Source: Hermodice carunculata
Taxonomy: Eukaryota > Annelida > Polychaeta > Eunicida > Amphinomidae
Length of the DNA stretch: 64,000 nucleotides
Assembly: GCA_964020975.1 (NCBI GenBank)
Contig: OZ026619.1
Location: 7,653,678-7,717,677, forward strand
Reading direction: 5' to 3'
The notes beneath the pieces are model-generated. The model had not been told where the DNA came from. It ran no database searches and saw only the letters and a list, made by a program, of their open reading frames with translations. A program made the position numbers and the translations under genes. This document shows positions 47,715-59,700 of this stretch, one piece after another (position 1 is the stretch's first letter; every line of letters starts with the position of its first letter).

Positions 47715-48800
47715 TGAGAGGAATGATGCTGCAGGTAAATTATCGTGGCACAGCACTGCAGGTAAATCATCCTGGCAAAGCACTGCAGGTGAATCATCCC
47801 GGCAAAGCACTGCTGGGAAATCATCCCGGCAAAGCACTGCTGGCAAATAATCCTAGCAAGGCACTGCTGGGAAATCATCCTGTCAAGGCATTGCTGGTAA
47901 ATCATCCTGGCAAGGCACTGCTGGTAAATCATCCTGACAAAGCACTGCATGTTAATCATCCTGATAAGGCACTGTATGTTAATCACCCTAACAAGGAAAG
48001 ATGTTGTGGGTTTATCATCCTAAGAAGGAGAGATGCTGCAGGTTAATCAGGCTGACAAAGAAAGCTGCTGCAGGCATCGCCCGGACAAGTAAAGATGCTG
48101 CAGGTTAATCAGCCTGACAAGGAAAGCTGCTGCAGGCATTACCCTGATTAGTACAGATGCTGCAGGTTAATCGGCCTGATAAGGAAAGCTGCTGCAGGCA
48201 TCACCCTGATTAGTACAGATGCTGCAGGCTAATCAGCCTGATAAGGAAAGCTGCTGCAGGCATTACCCTGATTGGTACAGATGCTGCAGGTTAATCAGCC
48301 TGATAAGGAAAGCTGCTGCAGGCATCACCCTGATTGGTACAGATGCTGCAGGTTAATCAGCCTGATAAGGAAAGCTGCTGCAGGCATTACCCTGATTAGT
48401 ACAGATACTGCAGGTTAATCAGCCTGATAAGGAAAGCTGCTGCAGGCATCACCCTGATTAGTACAGCAGGTTAATCAGCATAATAAGGAAAGCTGCCAGA
48501 GGCATCTACATAATAAGTAGAGATGCAGCAGGTTAATCAACCTGATACGGAAAGCTGCTGCAAGTTTGTAGCCCTAAAGAGAGGAAAAGTGCTGCGAGTT
48601 AATCATCTAGACAAGGAAAGATGCTGTAAGTTAAACATCCTGACAAGGGAAGATGCTGCAAGTTGATCATCCTAAGAAGGATATGCTGCAGATGTTGCAG
48701 GTATAGCATATTGACAAGGAAATATGCTGACGGAATATATAACTTTCGCAAGGAAAGATACTGCAAATTAAACACCATTAAAGCCAAATATGCTAAAGGC
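47715..48800. repeat. minisatellite changing from a 27-bp to a 60-bp unit
   Basis: 47,720-48,000 repeats a 27-bp unit (GGCAAAGCACTGCTGG, AAATCATCCT). From 48,060 to 48,480 a 60-bp unit (GATGCTGCAGGTTAATCAGC, CTGATAAGGAAAGCTGCTG, CAGGCATYACCCTGATTAG) is repeated about seven times with very few changes. 48,480-48,800 decays into irregular units. Both units share GCTGCAGGTTAATCATCCTG. The 9-codon periodic frames are by-products. Confidence 0.9.
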
Positions 48801-49001
48801 TAACCGTCTTGATGGCATGATTGATCATAAGAAATGCTGTACACAAATTCAAACTCTTCACATGTCAATACAGTTTTAATATCAGGTGACTGATTATCTT
48901 CCAATTCTTAAAATACCCGATGAATTAAAAGACTCATTGGGTAAAACAGTCCAGGTGCATTTACCGCGGACACAAATCACATTTTCTAATTGGGTGCCGT
49001 A

Positions 49002-49085
49002 TGGAGTGTAAAGAGTTCGGACTGCGGAAAAGGGTAAAGACTGCTAGGAAGTGGTTCTGGACCAAAAGACACAAATATAATATGA
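49002..49085. repeat. dispersed repeat, copy 2 (partner at 2,401)
   Basis: This matches 2,401-2,480 in the same orientation (ATGGAGTGTAAAGAGTTCGG ... AGACACAAATATAAT). It lies 13 bp beyond the donor of the CCP exon at 49,099, so the element begins almost at the start of the intron. Confidence 0.7.
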
Positions 49086-49098
49086 AGTGGATACTTAC

Positions 49099-49278
49099 GC
49101 TCACATGGTTCTGGATCGGCTGTCCACAAACCAGTTTCCTGACACCTGATAGATTTACTTTTTTCACCATCTGGGAACTTGTGTGCGTGAATGCATGTAT
49201 ACGTCACAATATCCCCCTCCTTTCTTCTGTCACCTGTCCTGGTTGTTCCATATTGGTCATCTGGGTAATTGCAGTAGG
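49099..49278 (-). CDS. CCP/sushi module exon (4th canonical)
   Basis: The acceptor TGCATCTACCAG and donor GTAAGT enclose 60 codons, phase 1-1. It reads YCNYPDDQYGTT ... VTYTCIHAHKFPDG ... SIRCQETGLWTA ... EPCE. Four cysteines and Trp are kept; the start CNYP differs from the usual CPxP. The inter-cysteine loop is basic (RTGDRRKEGD). No sequon. Confidence 0.9.
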
Positions 49279-51936
49279 CTGGTAGATGCACATCAAATAA
49301 AACATAAAATGAGTGAGAGGAGACTAAGGAGCAGCTACCTGCTTTCTCACTTCACAGTGGGAGGGAGCATAAAATAATTGATCCAAGTGTGTTTTTGGCA
49401 ATGCTACAGAATAGATGTGGGGATTGTTAAATGAAGTATATTTGATCATCATAAGAACCACAATAATATACATTGAAATGTTCGCACACAAATAATTAAC
49501 ATGTACTAGTGGTACATATCAGTTAAACATGGTCACTATTCGAGTATTTTCCGCCCAAAACAGGTCTATCAACTCATCCACCCTTCAAAGTTACCTATAA
49601 TTTAGGGGTCAAATCAGCAGCCTCGTTCTCAGTTGCATAGCTGGGCAGTGCTTATGTAAACAAAGAAGCATGGGTGCATCGTAGTCCCTGCTATTTGGGA
49701 GTGTTGAGGTGTAACAATCTCAAAATGCACGTATATTTACCCGAACATATCATGTTTAGGTATATCTCTGTAGTTACAACATTGAATAACAGTTTCTGAT
49801 GTGCTTACCACTGAAATTAGAGATAAACAATGCAAAAAAGAGCATAATTTTATTTCCTATGACCCTGCCCAAACCTGATTTCATGAGTATTGTATGAATT
49901 CAAATTGTATTGTATTCTGTTCCGTCAATCTGTGTACAATGCTGCCAAACTAGGTAAAATACTGGCTCAGCATCCAGCAAAGGTGAATGCTTGCATCTTG
50001 TTACCATGGGACTGGTTGCCATCTTGAATGAACAGCCAATTACAGAGCCCTTATGCTCATGTCACAACGCAAAATGACCAGCTCTGTGTTTATTCATCTC
50101 TCAGCTTCGGATCACATGAAAGGGGTGTGATCAGAGATTTATCACTTATATAACAGTCGGCACCTTTAATGGGTCCAAATTAATGGTCACTTTACAAGCT
50201 TCCTGTCACCTAACACCCCACTGAAGATGCAAGAGATGTCTGTTTGGAACACCCATCCACCAGATGCTGCTCTTGCATTTTAATTTAAAACAGACCCATG
50301 ACCCATTCACGCTGTAACTTGTCCAACGAATGTTCAATGTTTCAATAGGGTGTAAATTTGGACTGGGTTGGGTTTAATTTTCAAGATACAAATGGTCCAT
50401 TTTGAATAACAGAACAGTCCATTTTTCAGACGTAATGGGGAGGGGGTAGGACAACTGATATAATAAAACCTTTTCTGTAATAACATAGACTGTGCCAAGT
50501 TTCATACTTATTGATGTTTTAAGTTGTGAAAAAATATTTTTCAGTATTCTCGGGCAAATTTTACAGTTTTGATCAAAATTAAAAGGGTCATACCCCCTAA
50601 ATATGGAAATTTGGGGTCCCTTCCTTTTTCGCTGGCAGGTGGACACAGGGTTGTTACTATCCCAACACCCTCATTGGATTATGGATCTGTATGCTTTGGA
50701 AGTGCATTCTTCGTGCAAATTGCCGGGAACAGACCCCATGTTACAAAAAATGGAGCTTTGTAGAAAACATGACTATTTCTGCAAGATGGCAGATTTTAGA
50801 GGTTGAAATTCAAAGTCAGGTCACAAGATTATTTCTTTCTAATTTGGACCTACAATTTACTGCTTGCATCTAGGAAATATTCTTGCAGTAGATGACAAAA
50901 TATGTTGTCATCACATTGCGTGTACAAAATTAAACCAAATTATATGCATATGACTTCTGGATATTTGGGTCAGGAATGATCAGAAATGAAATAGACATAT
51001 TGGATTAACATGACACTGTTATTAGACCTGAATAATAGCTTAATGTGGATTTATATCTGTGGAAAGAGGATACATAAAGGTAGGAGATAATAACACATCT
51101 TTTGTACCACTTTTTAAATTTTCTTATTTGTATATGATACCAGTTAATAACATGGCCTCCATGTTGAATTTTCTCTATCTTGGTACGTCAATTAGAACCG
51201 AGGCTTGCTGGTAGCCAATCAATGTCATTTATGTCTCAGCATTTCAACTGAAGGGTATATATCTGATGCCAATGTTTCGGATTTTTTGTCACAATACTCG
51301 GACAAAACAGGAACCAGAACATTTCAGTCAGATTCTCAAAAAGACTGTATCAAGGATAAATATGGATAAAATAGCAATAACTCAGTGAATTTCTCCACAC
51401 ATGGGTCAACAATGAAACATATTCCATCTGTTTCTCCATTACTAAAAAAGTCGGTAGAATTTGTTTCTTGGTCTTGATTTTTGTTTTCAGGGCCGTCGTC
51501 TCGACTGATCTGTCTCTCTGGGTTTGCTGAGCCCTGCAGGGGATATTGTGCTGCTCCACCTTAACAGCTAATAATTGCTTTATGCCCCTTGGGTCACTCC
51601 AGTGTGTCACAAGGTCCATATTTCAGGACACAGGCTTTAGCACCGGACTGCCCACAAAACGTAATTCAAAGCTGTGTATTTACATTATTAGCTTATGCTA
51701 GCACTAGAAAAGTCCTATAATATATTGGATGCTACATTTATTTGATAAACCTTCACTTTACATTAATAACAGATATATTCTGCATACTATCTCCCCAAAG
51801 TACCTAACTGTTTCTGTCGAATATGAACTTGGCTGACATATCGTAATTGTCATGAAATGAATCATTTTCCTATGTCATATTTTATGTTGCTTTGATACAA
51901 TCCACTTATCCATTGACTGTAATTCAAAGCGTTTAG
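49279..51936. other. intron, unassigned
   Basis: No exon seen. The segment 50,390-50,820 (AAAAGGGTCATACCCCCTAA) looks like a decayed repeat by its style, but no second copy lies in the window. Confidence 0.4.
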
Positions 51937-52105
51937 GACTGCAGATAACCTTTCATCTAGCGTTCTCTTATTACCTGGCTACAGATAACCTTTCATCTAG
52001 CGTTCTCTTATTACGTGACTGCAGATAACCTTTTATCTAGCTCTCTCTTATTACCTGACTGCAGACAGCTTTTCATCTAGCTTTTTCTTATTACCTGATC
52101 TTTCA
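51937..52105. repeat. tandem repeat, 48-bp unit, about four copies
   Basis: The unit CTGCAGATAACCTTTCATCT plus AGCGTTCTCTTATTACCTGA repeats with few changes. The last copy is partial. Confidence 0.85.
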
Positions 52106-52938
52106 TCTCAAAATGTATAAAAGTAAGCATCAAGTTTTAACTACTAAGTACAAATGAACGAATGCTGCTTAATATGTGCCTTTTGTGCCGCAAGGCTTTT
52201 TGCCACCTGCTTTCTTTTACAGAAAATTATTTTTCCAATTTAAATTTGGATGTCGTTATAACATCTGTTAGAATATAGTCGCACACAACGTATGCTTGTA
52301 GGGCCCTGACATTGTCCGCATTTCGAAAAAAGGTGGCCACTTGCTTCTAATTTAGATAACTTGGATAATTTGTTGAAACATATGTCGTTTGATAGGGAAC
52401 ATCCTTTCCCTTTTATCACACAGTCCCTTTGTCATCCATTTGAATTGTTACCTGGGCCACAGCCCCTGGGCCTAAAATAGTTTCAATTATGCAGAAAATA
52501 TCTGTGTTAAAATGCAAACATTCAAAGCAAAATGTCGCATCTTCTGCAGACATGGATTCTTTGAAAACCTGTAGTCGAAACTGGATTCACAAATATTTCA
52601 CAAGTGCTTATTTACCTTGTTGTACCTTAACTATTGGGATTTTGATTTAACCGACGTAAACTGACAATAAGACTTTATGTAACGTTTGTCCAAGATGTGT
52701 TAAACTACCTCATGATTTTTAACGGCTATGTCCTCCGTTTCTGATTTAATTACATGCAATGCTGGTAATGATGAAACATGTTTTCTGATCTCATATACAT
52801 AACCGGCCGACGGCCAATTTATTTCTCATAATATATAATTAGCCAATAGGCAAAAAATTACATTAGTTATATTCCAAGGACCCCCAAAAAATGAAAACAC
52901 GTCTAGTTGGTCCACCTTGGACGCTAGATGTCAGTGCA

Positions 52939-52980
52939 TTTAGTCTCTAAGTCAGTGCATTTAGTCTCTAAGGCAGCATG
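52939..52980. repeat. 20-bp direct duplication
   Basis: GTCAGTGCATTTAGTCTCTA occurs twice head to tail in an intron. Confidence 0.85.
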
Positions 52981-53035
52981 TAAATTCGATCATTTGCTAA
53001 ATTAACCCCTCTATGTAACTAAATGAAATACCTAC

Positions 53036-53074
53036 CTCGTACGTAATTCTCTGGTTTGGACCAAGGCTCAATGG
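53036..53074 (-). CDS. small linker exon between two CCP modules
   Basis: The acceptor GTTTCTACAG and donor GTAGGT enclose 39 bp, phase 1-1. Spliced in, it gives P-IEPWSKPENYVR-A between the third and fourth canonical modules, a Pro-rich hinge without cysteines. Both splice sites are good and the phase fits, but a short open stretch between two sites can occur by chance. It may be optional. Confidence 0.45.
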
Positions 53075-53913
53075 CTGTAGAAACATAAATTGGAGACACA
53101 ATCATAATCTAATTACTATGATCTAAACATGATACGGGGAGGGATTTTTATGTCTTGCTCACGGAATTTCATTCAAAGAACACCATACTACAAATTACAT
53201 GATAATTATTTACTTCTGGAATTACTTGGTTTTGTTTTGCTTCCTCTCCATTTCTTTCATGTTATTTTATTTCACAACTTCAATTCAAACATATCAAAAT
53301 TTAAATTGAAAACAAAACTCATTTTATCATGAAGATTTTTCAGCCAAGCATCCCATTTACTGCATGATAATAAATTTTCACAGAGGATTTTTTTTCCTGA
53401 ATTTTCTCTTGGGAGACCCATTTCGGGAATTAAACTCGGGCAAAACTGTAGCAGATTGAATGTGGAATGAAAGCTTGCATAAAATCGCGAAAACAAAACT
53501 CGTGAAATTCTGATTTGAAGTGTATTCGGGAAACTTTGTGCCCGGGAATATGAATGATTATACAATGGTAGCAACGTTTGTGGCACGCTTGCCCATGTGA
53601 ACGTTAATTAGCTCATTTACATGGCAGACATCTATTTCAGAAGTCCAATATCTTAAGAAAATATATGCCAAAAAAAACCCTGTCTTGTTGTAGTAAGTGA
53701 AGAACACAGGTCCATTTTATTAATACCCCGACTTCTGAACAACATCTGTGTCCAACTATCAATGCAACGCCTAAGGAGTCCACGGGGTAGTTTTTTTGAT
53801 GAGTTTTTTGTTCAGCTCCATTCTATTATATTAAATTGGCCATGCAATAAAACTACAATCCATTCAACAATTTGGCTGTTACATTAACCATAATGCAAAA
53901 TAGTTTTACGTAC

Positions 53914-54126
53914 GTTCACAAGAGCTCACACTGAGACTCCATGACCCATCAGCCTTACAAGTAATTACTTCGGTTGTTGTCCTGCGATCTTTGAATTCTG
54001 TGAACCAATGTCCATCCAAGCAACGCACTTGAAGAATAGTATCAACATGGTACCGCGTGGAAGTGACGGTGTGTCCTGTTGGCACTATGGTTGCATTTTG
54101 CGGATTGGGCTGCAGACAGGTTACAG
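53914..54126 (-). CDS. CCP/sushi module exon (3rd canonical)
   Basis: The acceptor TTTCTCCACAG and donor GTACGT enclose 71 codons, the longest module here, phase 1-1. It reads VTCLQPNPQNAT ... LQVRCLDGHWFTE ... VITCKADGSWSL ... SSCE. Four cysteines and Trp are present; the sequon is NAT. The extra length lies before Cys2 and in the loop before Cys3. DGHWF parallels PGHWF of the next exon upstream, so the two are likely duplicates. Confidence 0.88.
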
Positions 54127-54626
54127 CTGTGGAGAAAGCATGCAGACGAAGAAATCAATTACCGAGGACCACCCGTCAGGCACACATTCAGTTTGTTCAC
54201 TCTTAAGGAAGCCATCGGAAGACGGAGGTTTGACAAAAACGTCTGCTCGCTGAGCTCAGGGTATTAAGCCTGTAGTTTATGTTTTAATTTAAGATATTTG
54301 AGGGCTGTAAACCAATACAATAATTCAAATATATATTGTTTTACATTTAATTTTTTCAGTATAGACATTTTAGCGGAAAATATTTGTGTATCTCAACCAT
54401 GTGCACTTGTCACGTACATTTCATGTTGTTAATTTTTACAAGAAAGGGCAGAATAGTTAGCCAGCACGTTATACCCAGTGTACGTAATAAACTAGGATGG
54501 CGCTGACGCATTAATGAGGAAACTCAGTGCCATGACTCAGTATAGCAAAACACTCGCGAGCGTTCACTTTTTAAGCCAATTACAGAACGGTTGCGAACGT
54601 TTTGCTCACTGAAAGCACGCAGCTAC

Positions 54627-54827
54627 CTTGACAGGCCGTTACGTTTTCATCCCATTCGCCACTCTCCAGACATGTTATTATTTTCGTTCTACTTGTATCT
54701 CCGAACCAATGTCCTGGCAAACATTGGTAGTGAAGGCGATCTCGCCACATGAAGGAACGAGACACGCTGACGTCACTCATGTTCACTGATGTAGCCTTGT
54801 CTACACGTGGTGCTGCACATTGAATCC
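54627..54827 (-). CDS. CCP/sushi module exon (2nd canonical)
   Basis: The acceptor CCTTCCACAG and donor GTAGCT enclose 67 codons, phase 1-1. It reads IQCAAPRVDKAT ... LHYQCLPGHWFGD ... IITCLESGEWDE ... TACQ. Four cysteines and Trp; sequons NMS and NVT. The ATG inside the exon is not a start: the module begins upstream of it. Confidence 0.88.
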
Positions 54828-55037
54828 CTGTGGAAGGTCAATACAGGGCAACAACATTATAGCACAGTATTTGCTTTAAGTTTTTCATCTTGGAAACTAG
54901 CCAGTGGGGGATAATGACTAGCATAACCGGGTAATTCCCAACTTACTGTTTATGTACTTATTTGCCGTATTCCAACACATGTGCTCATTACATGTGGGTA
55001 TGTCTACAAGAATGATAGTGTGATTTTTTGTGCATAC

Positions 55038-55304
55038 CAATCCCATTTGAAAGTACGGCTTCCTTTAACAAAATAAGCGCCCTCGACGAGCTTATTTTGC
55101 ATGGCATAAACTCGAACCCACAATATAGTCCAGTGACACAGAATAAAGGCACATGACTGTCTGCTTGATACCAAGGTACACCAGTTTTATCAGCTGTCTT
55201 TCTTCGGTAGGAAGATAGCTTTACTGTATCTAGGTAGTTGTTCTCTATCGTCGTTATATTCACCCCATGCTCAACATCAATGATGCAATTCAGCAGATAG
55301 TCAG
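55038..55304 (-). CDS. candidate exon of unknown domain (89 codons)
   Basis: Between AACAG and the donor GTATGC the frame is open for 267 bp in phase 1 at both sides, so it could be spliced between the first and second canonical modules. The sequence (LLNCIIDVEHGVNITT ... PLFCVTGLYCGFEFMPCK) has four cysteines but not the CCP spacing. I do not recognise a domain. The acceptor has a weak pyrimidine tract. Phase and length speak for it; everything else is open. Confidence 0.3.
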
Positions 55305-55472
55305 CTGTTAAACTTCCAACATAATATGTACTACATGTCATTGTCATTGGTCACGTGAATAATTGAACAGCAATATCACTTTGCCCCTTTCTAGAAATGA
55401 GAGGTCATATTGTAGCTTTGCTTTTATGTTCATTGAGCTAGAGGAATGTCCAGCTTCTTCGATGTTACTTAC

Positions 55473-55658
55473 CTTCACACAGATTTAAATATTCCGACCA
55501 GTTGCCATGGTGAGTGCATGTGATTGTCTTTTTCTTTGATCCATCTTGAAAACCGTACTTGCCCACACAGACTATTGTTACAGCATCGTTCAGAACAAAT
55601 GGACCCTGTTTGCTCAGGCGGTATAAATCTGTGTCATTTATGCTGGGGCAATGAACAA
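55473..55658 (-). CDS. CCP/sushi module exon (first visible)
   Basis: An acceptor ending CTTTTGTAG and a donor GTAAGT enclose 62 codons, phase 1-1. It reads VHCPSINDTDLY ... VTIVCVGKYGFQDG ... TITCTHHGNWSE ... NLCE. Four cysteines and Trp; sequons NDT and NWS. As the upstream side is also phase 1, more exons, including the signal peptide, must lie further up. A DIRS-type element begins about 180 bp upstream, so the preceding intron holds it. Confidence 0.9.
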
Positions 55659-55833
55659 CTACAAAAGTGAAAAAGGAATTGCAGCAATATGGAATGTGTC
55701 ACTGTCATATTGATCCACTGTGTGGAAGCACGCCACTTGGTCATAGCATTGATATGTGAAATTTTTACTTATGTCAGTGCAGCCTTACCTCTCAACCACC
55801 ACTGCCAAGACCTCTGTGTCTGGGCAAATATGC

Positions 55834-55975
55834 ATGACACAACTGAGTTTGTGTTACTCTTTTGATTCTTTCCAAAAACCTGAAGGTCCCTTTGGCAGCA
55901 TCTCTCGGTTCCTATGGATCCACTGGTGACTCCCGGTGCTCATGCTCCCTTGTCTTTCCTTCCTCCTTGATGATA
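55834..55975. repeat. inverted terminal repeat of the DIRS-type element, left copy
   Basis: In reverse complement, CAAGGAGGAAGGAAAGACAAGG, GGAGTCACCAGTGGATCCATAGG and TTTTTGGAAAGAATC align with 62,960-63,060. Identity is about 70-80% by eye, fading outward. Confidence 0.65.
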
Positions 55976-56540
55976 GGTCAGTCGAAATCATCTGTGTAAA
56001 GGAATGGGGCTTGTCTGATGGGATTCTGTAGTTGAGAGGCAAGTATATTTACTAATATGGAAATTAACTTGAAATGTCATGTATCAGTTACGTAATGTTA
56101 CATCTCGACCACCATTGCTGATATACAAACGCATTGGGGGAGGTTGCAACATTACAAGTATACTGACCAACAATGGCTGAAACCAACTGCCTTGGGTGGG
56201 GGGGGGGATCGGTCTGAGTGAAGAGGCAATGTCTGAAGGGAAAACTTGACAGGTAATAGACTTGAGGACCCCAGCACCAGAATCCTGGCCAAAGCCTGGA
56301 AACCTCCTTACGGACCATAATGGGACCATAATGGGCGCCCTGGAAAATCACCTGCCAACCTGGTAGCTGTCCATCTCATGGGTAGACACTGCCCATTTCC
56401 ATTCTTTTGGTCTTGGAGATTTAACAACTCCAGTGTGTCATCATGTTTTTCATGATAGGTGCCAGGAGGCCAGTTATATGGATCATGAAAAAGTGTCCAT
56501 AAAATGGGCCCCTGGCTCTAAGCCCACGGAAATCAGGACA

Positions 56541-56793
56541 GGGAACTTATACCATTCGGGTTCCTATTACATGGCAAATTTGGCTGTAGTATTCTCCTTT
56601 ACTGTACTATTCCATAGTAGTCAATATTGTACTATTTCCAGGCTCCACCTCTGGCATCATTCATAGCCATCAAGATTTGAAGAATAAAGCTATTGTACGT
56701 GTGTGGTAATCCCACTTAGTCAGTGATAACAACGCAGCTGCATCACCAATTAATACTGGCACCTTGTTTTCAACTGCCATGAACTGTTAATGA
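56541..56793. repeat. 250-bp repeat R, copy 1
   Basis: From GGAACTTATACCATTC to GCCATGAACTGTTAATGA this matches 61,853-62,107 in the same orientation with a modest number of differences. It lies past the recombinase region of the DIRS-type element. It has no coding content. Confidence 0.85.
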
Positions 56794-59700
56794 AATCTGG
56801 ACATCTGCCCAATACAAGTCCGAAAAAAGGTCTTAGGCCAACTTCAGGTATGTTGAGCTGTAGCATCTGAGTCCCAACCCTGCGGGCACCACAAACTGGA
56901 ACACAATGGCTGCCTTGAGGGGACATGGGAAATCTAACAGACAAGTATCAGGAAACTATGCAAAGGAGCCTGCTATGCTGACAAAGGGGTAAATGCCCTC
57001 CTCAAGCACTATCAAGTCATGCAAGAAGTGCTTGATGAAAGTTATAGAGGATCACCAGCACCAGGTCTGTAGGATATCAACGACAGTCACATTCCTTAGG
57101 ACATTTCAGGAGGCATTGCAGGCTTGCACCTTGTGATCTCTAGCTGAGACCTGCTTGAAGGCCACAGACCTACCCAAAGCTTTCTTGCAGGACTTCAGGA
57201 TTGTCGACTGGATCCACAATTAGATTGTGTTTCAGCAGCATTATGGAATGTGTCACTGTCATAACTGTCACTCCATGGGAACCCTCCATGTGTGAGAGAT
57301 ACCAGCACAGCACTCTCACTGGGCACAAGGCTCTTTCCTTGGTGGGAAGAGCCGTATCCATGGCATGAAGGGTAAAACTCTTAAATGCTGTAGATGGATC
57401 TTGAGCCACTTGGTTCTTTGCAAGGAAGCACAAGTGAGGCCCTACGGTCACCTGGGAGTGGTCAGGTGACCATTGCATTTAGTCATGTGCTAAAACTTTG
57501 ATCTAGTTTCTTCTGGCCCCCGACGGGAGTGTTAACAGAAAGCTAGTTTTCAACCTCCAGTACTTGAGGTCCACCTTTAGGAGGTCGTCTGGATACTCAA
57601 AGGGCCACTTTTCCAACATGACTAAAACCAGGGGGAGGTTCCACGGAGGTAGGACATGCCTGTCAGCCGGTCTGTTGGTGTAGAAGAACATGGTGGGCAC
57701 TGACAGATAAAAATCGCTCCCAATGCGAATCTTCAAAAGAATTTGCCAGGGTTGAGGAGGAGGCTTATTAGAACCCCTCCCTATTTATTGAGCTCTTGCA
57801 GAGAAACTCCCACTGGTATAGCAGGAAGTTGGCATTGGGACCATGGATATATTTTCTGAGTAGTGCTATGATCTGAAACACTTTCCAATGAGCCAAATAA
57901 ACTAAAGGATCCTTCGCAGTTGCGCCAGAAGTTATGCTAGTACACATCGGGGAGGCTCCATATTTATTTCCAACAGGTCCAGAGACAAAGCTGTCCAGCC
58001 AGCTCGGTCAGCTCCCAGGCGCAGGATACACTTTGCTGGTTGAGGCAGGGAATCGCAGTCTTGTTGTTGCATATAACAAGGATGTGATTTTGCTCCAATA
58101 GGTCCTGGAGGTGGAGGAACACTAGGTATATTGCCGCAGTTCCAATCAGTTTATGTGATGGGGCACAGACTTCATGTTTGGCTTGGTAGCCTCGGTTCTT
58201 AGACCATCTGTCAGGGCATGCTCCAAGGAATGATGGTGAAGGTGACACAGGGGCATATGGAAGTCCATCAAGGACAGGGAGCCTTACAGGGCTTGCCACT
58301 GCCAAGTTGAGCAAACCTCACAGGTCAAGAATGCCCAAAGCATCAACTTGAGCCTCTTCCATCTGTCTGCTGAAGGGTGACAGATGTAGGTAACCAGGTT
58401 GAACTGGATGCTGAGAGAGACAAAAATCTGCTCTGGCATTAGACTGGACTTGGACAGATTCATATTCAGGCTTAAGCATAGGCTAAGTTTCAGAACTGTC
58501 TGTGTGTAGTGCTGCAAATCTAAGCACTGTAGTGCCCAGATCAGCCAATGGTCCTGGTTCACATGAAAAGGTACACGTGGATGCGTAGGGCATTTTGGTG
58601 AAGGTGCATGGCAACTGCCTGCACTCTCTGGGTGAACAACAGAGTTGCCATGGCAAGGCCGAATGGGAGCACCCTGAACAGGTAGACCTGGCCCAAAAAT
58701 GCCAACTGCAAATATTTCAATAAAGTCTGCAATTGGCATGTGAAAAAAAGTGTTCTCTAGATCAAGAACATTGCCCAGTCCTGGGGACACAGGGTCTCTA
58801 CCACTGCGGAGTCCCCATCCTGAAGGAGGGACTTCCATGTGTTCAGCATTAACAGGTCTATGACAAGATGCCAACCTCCATCCCACTAGGGGACGCGGAA
58901 GAGTAGGCGATAAAATCTAGGGGAATGGGGATCTCCCGCCTGCTTTAGTGTTTTTGCTCCGGAGTTTCTCCACCGGCTCACAAATACCAATGCTTTTGGT
59001 TCCTGCATGGAGGGTGGGGGGGGGGGGGGGGGGCGGGCAAGAACCACTTGGGTTCATGGCATAACAGAGGCCTGTCTTAGCTGAAGGGCAGCAAATACCC
59101 ATGTCTCAGTGCATTCAAGGTAAATAAATCATCTGTAATGGACTCCCCTTGAGTGTGAAAGGTGTAAAGACAACCACTGACAGGGCACTCTAAGATGTTT
59201 GTAGCGGTGACAGAGGTTAACCAAGAGACTGGGGGGTCCAGCAAGTCAGGAGCCCTGAGGCATGCCTGACTTTTTTGCTTTGCCCTTCTTGGATCCCTTC
59301 CTGTTCTTCCTGGGACCTTGCAATGCCAGCGGGTTGGTGGGGTCAGAGGGTGAGTGGGAGCAGTCTGAGAGCTAGGCCTGAGGGCGGTGATGGTCAATGA
59401 CAAGAGCGATCAAACAGAACAGGTCAAAGCCTAGGTCAGGGATTGCTCAGTGGAGTGAGCCCAAAGGTCCAGCATCCATGCTGGAGAAAAGAGGCCCTGT
59501 TTGTGCTTTGTGAAAGATCAGGTCATGCATCTTTTGGCTCTTGAGGTGAGTGTCCCTGTGTGACCATTACAGGTTTGCCTCAAGCATACAGTCTGTCCTC
59601 ACCTGGTGATCAATCACTCTCAACAAGAAATCATTAGCAAAGCTGCCTCGCCAAGCCATTTTGGGACTGCCTCTGTGACCTGAGCAGAATGCTGGAGATA

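Noticed and set aside
55080-55140. GGTTCGA-like B box of a tRNA-derived SINE (minus strand near 55,110)
   Set aside because: No matching A box at the proper distance and no cloverleaf; it lies in a candidate coding stretch.
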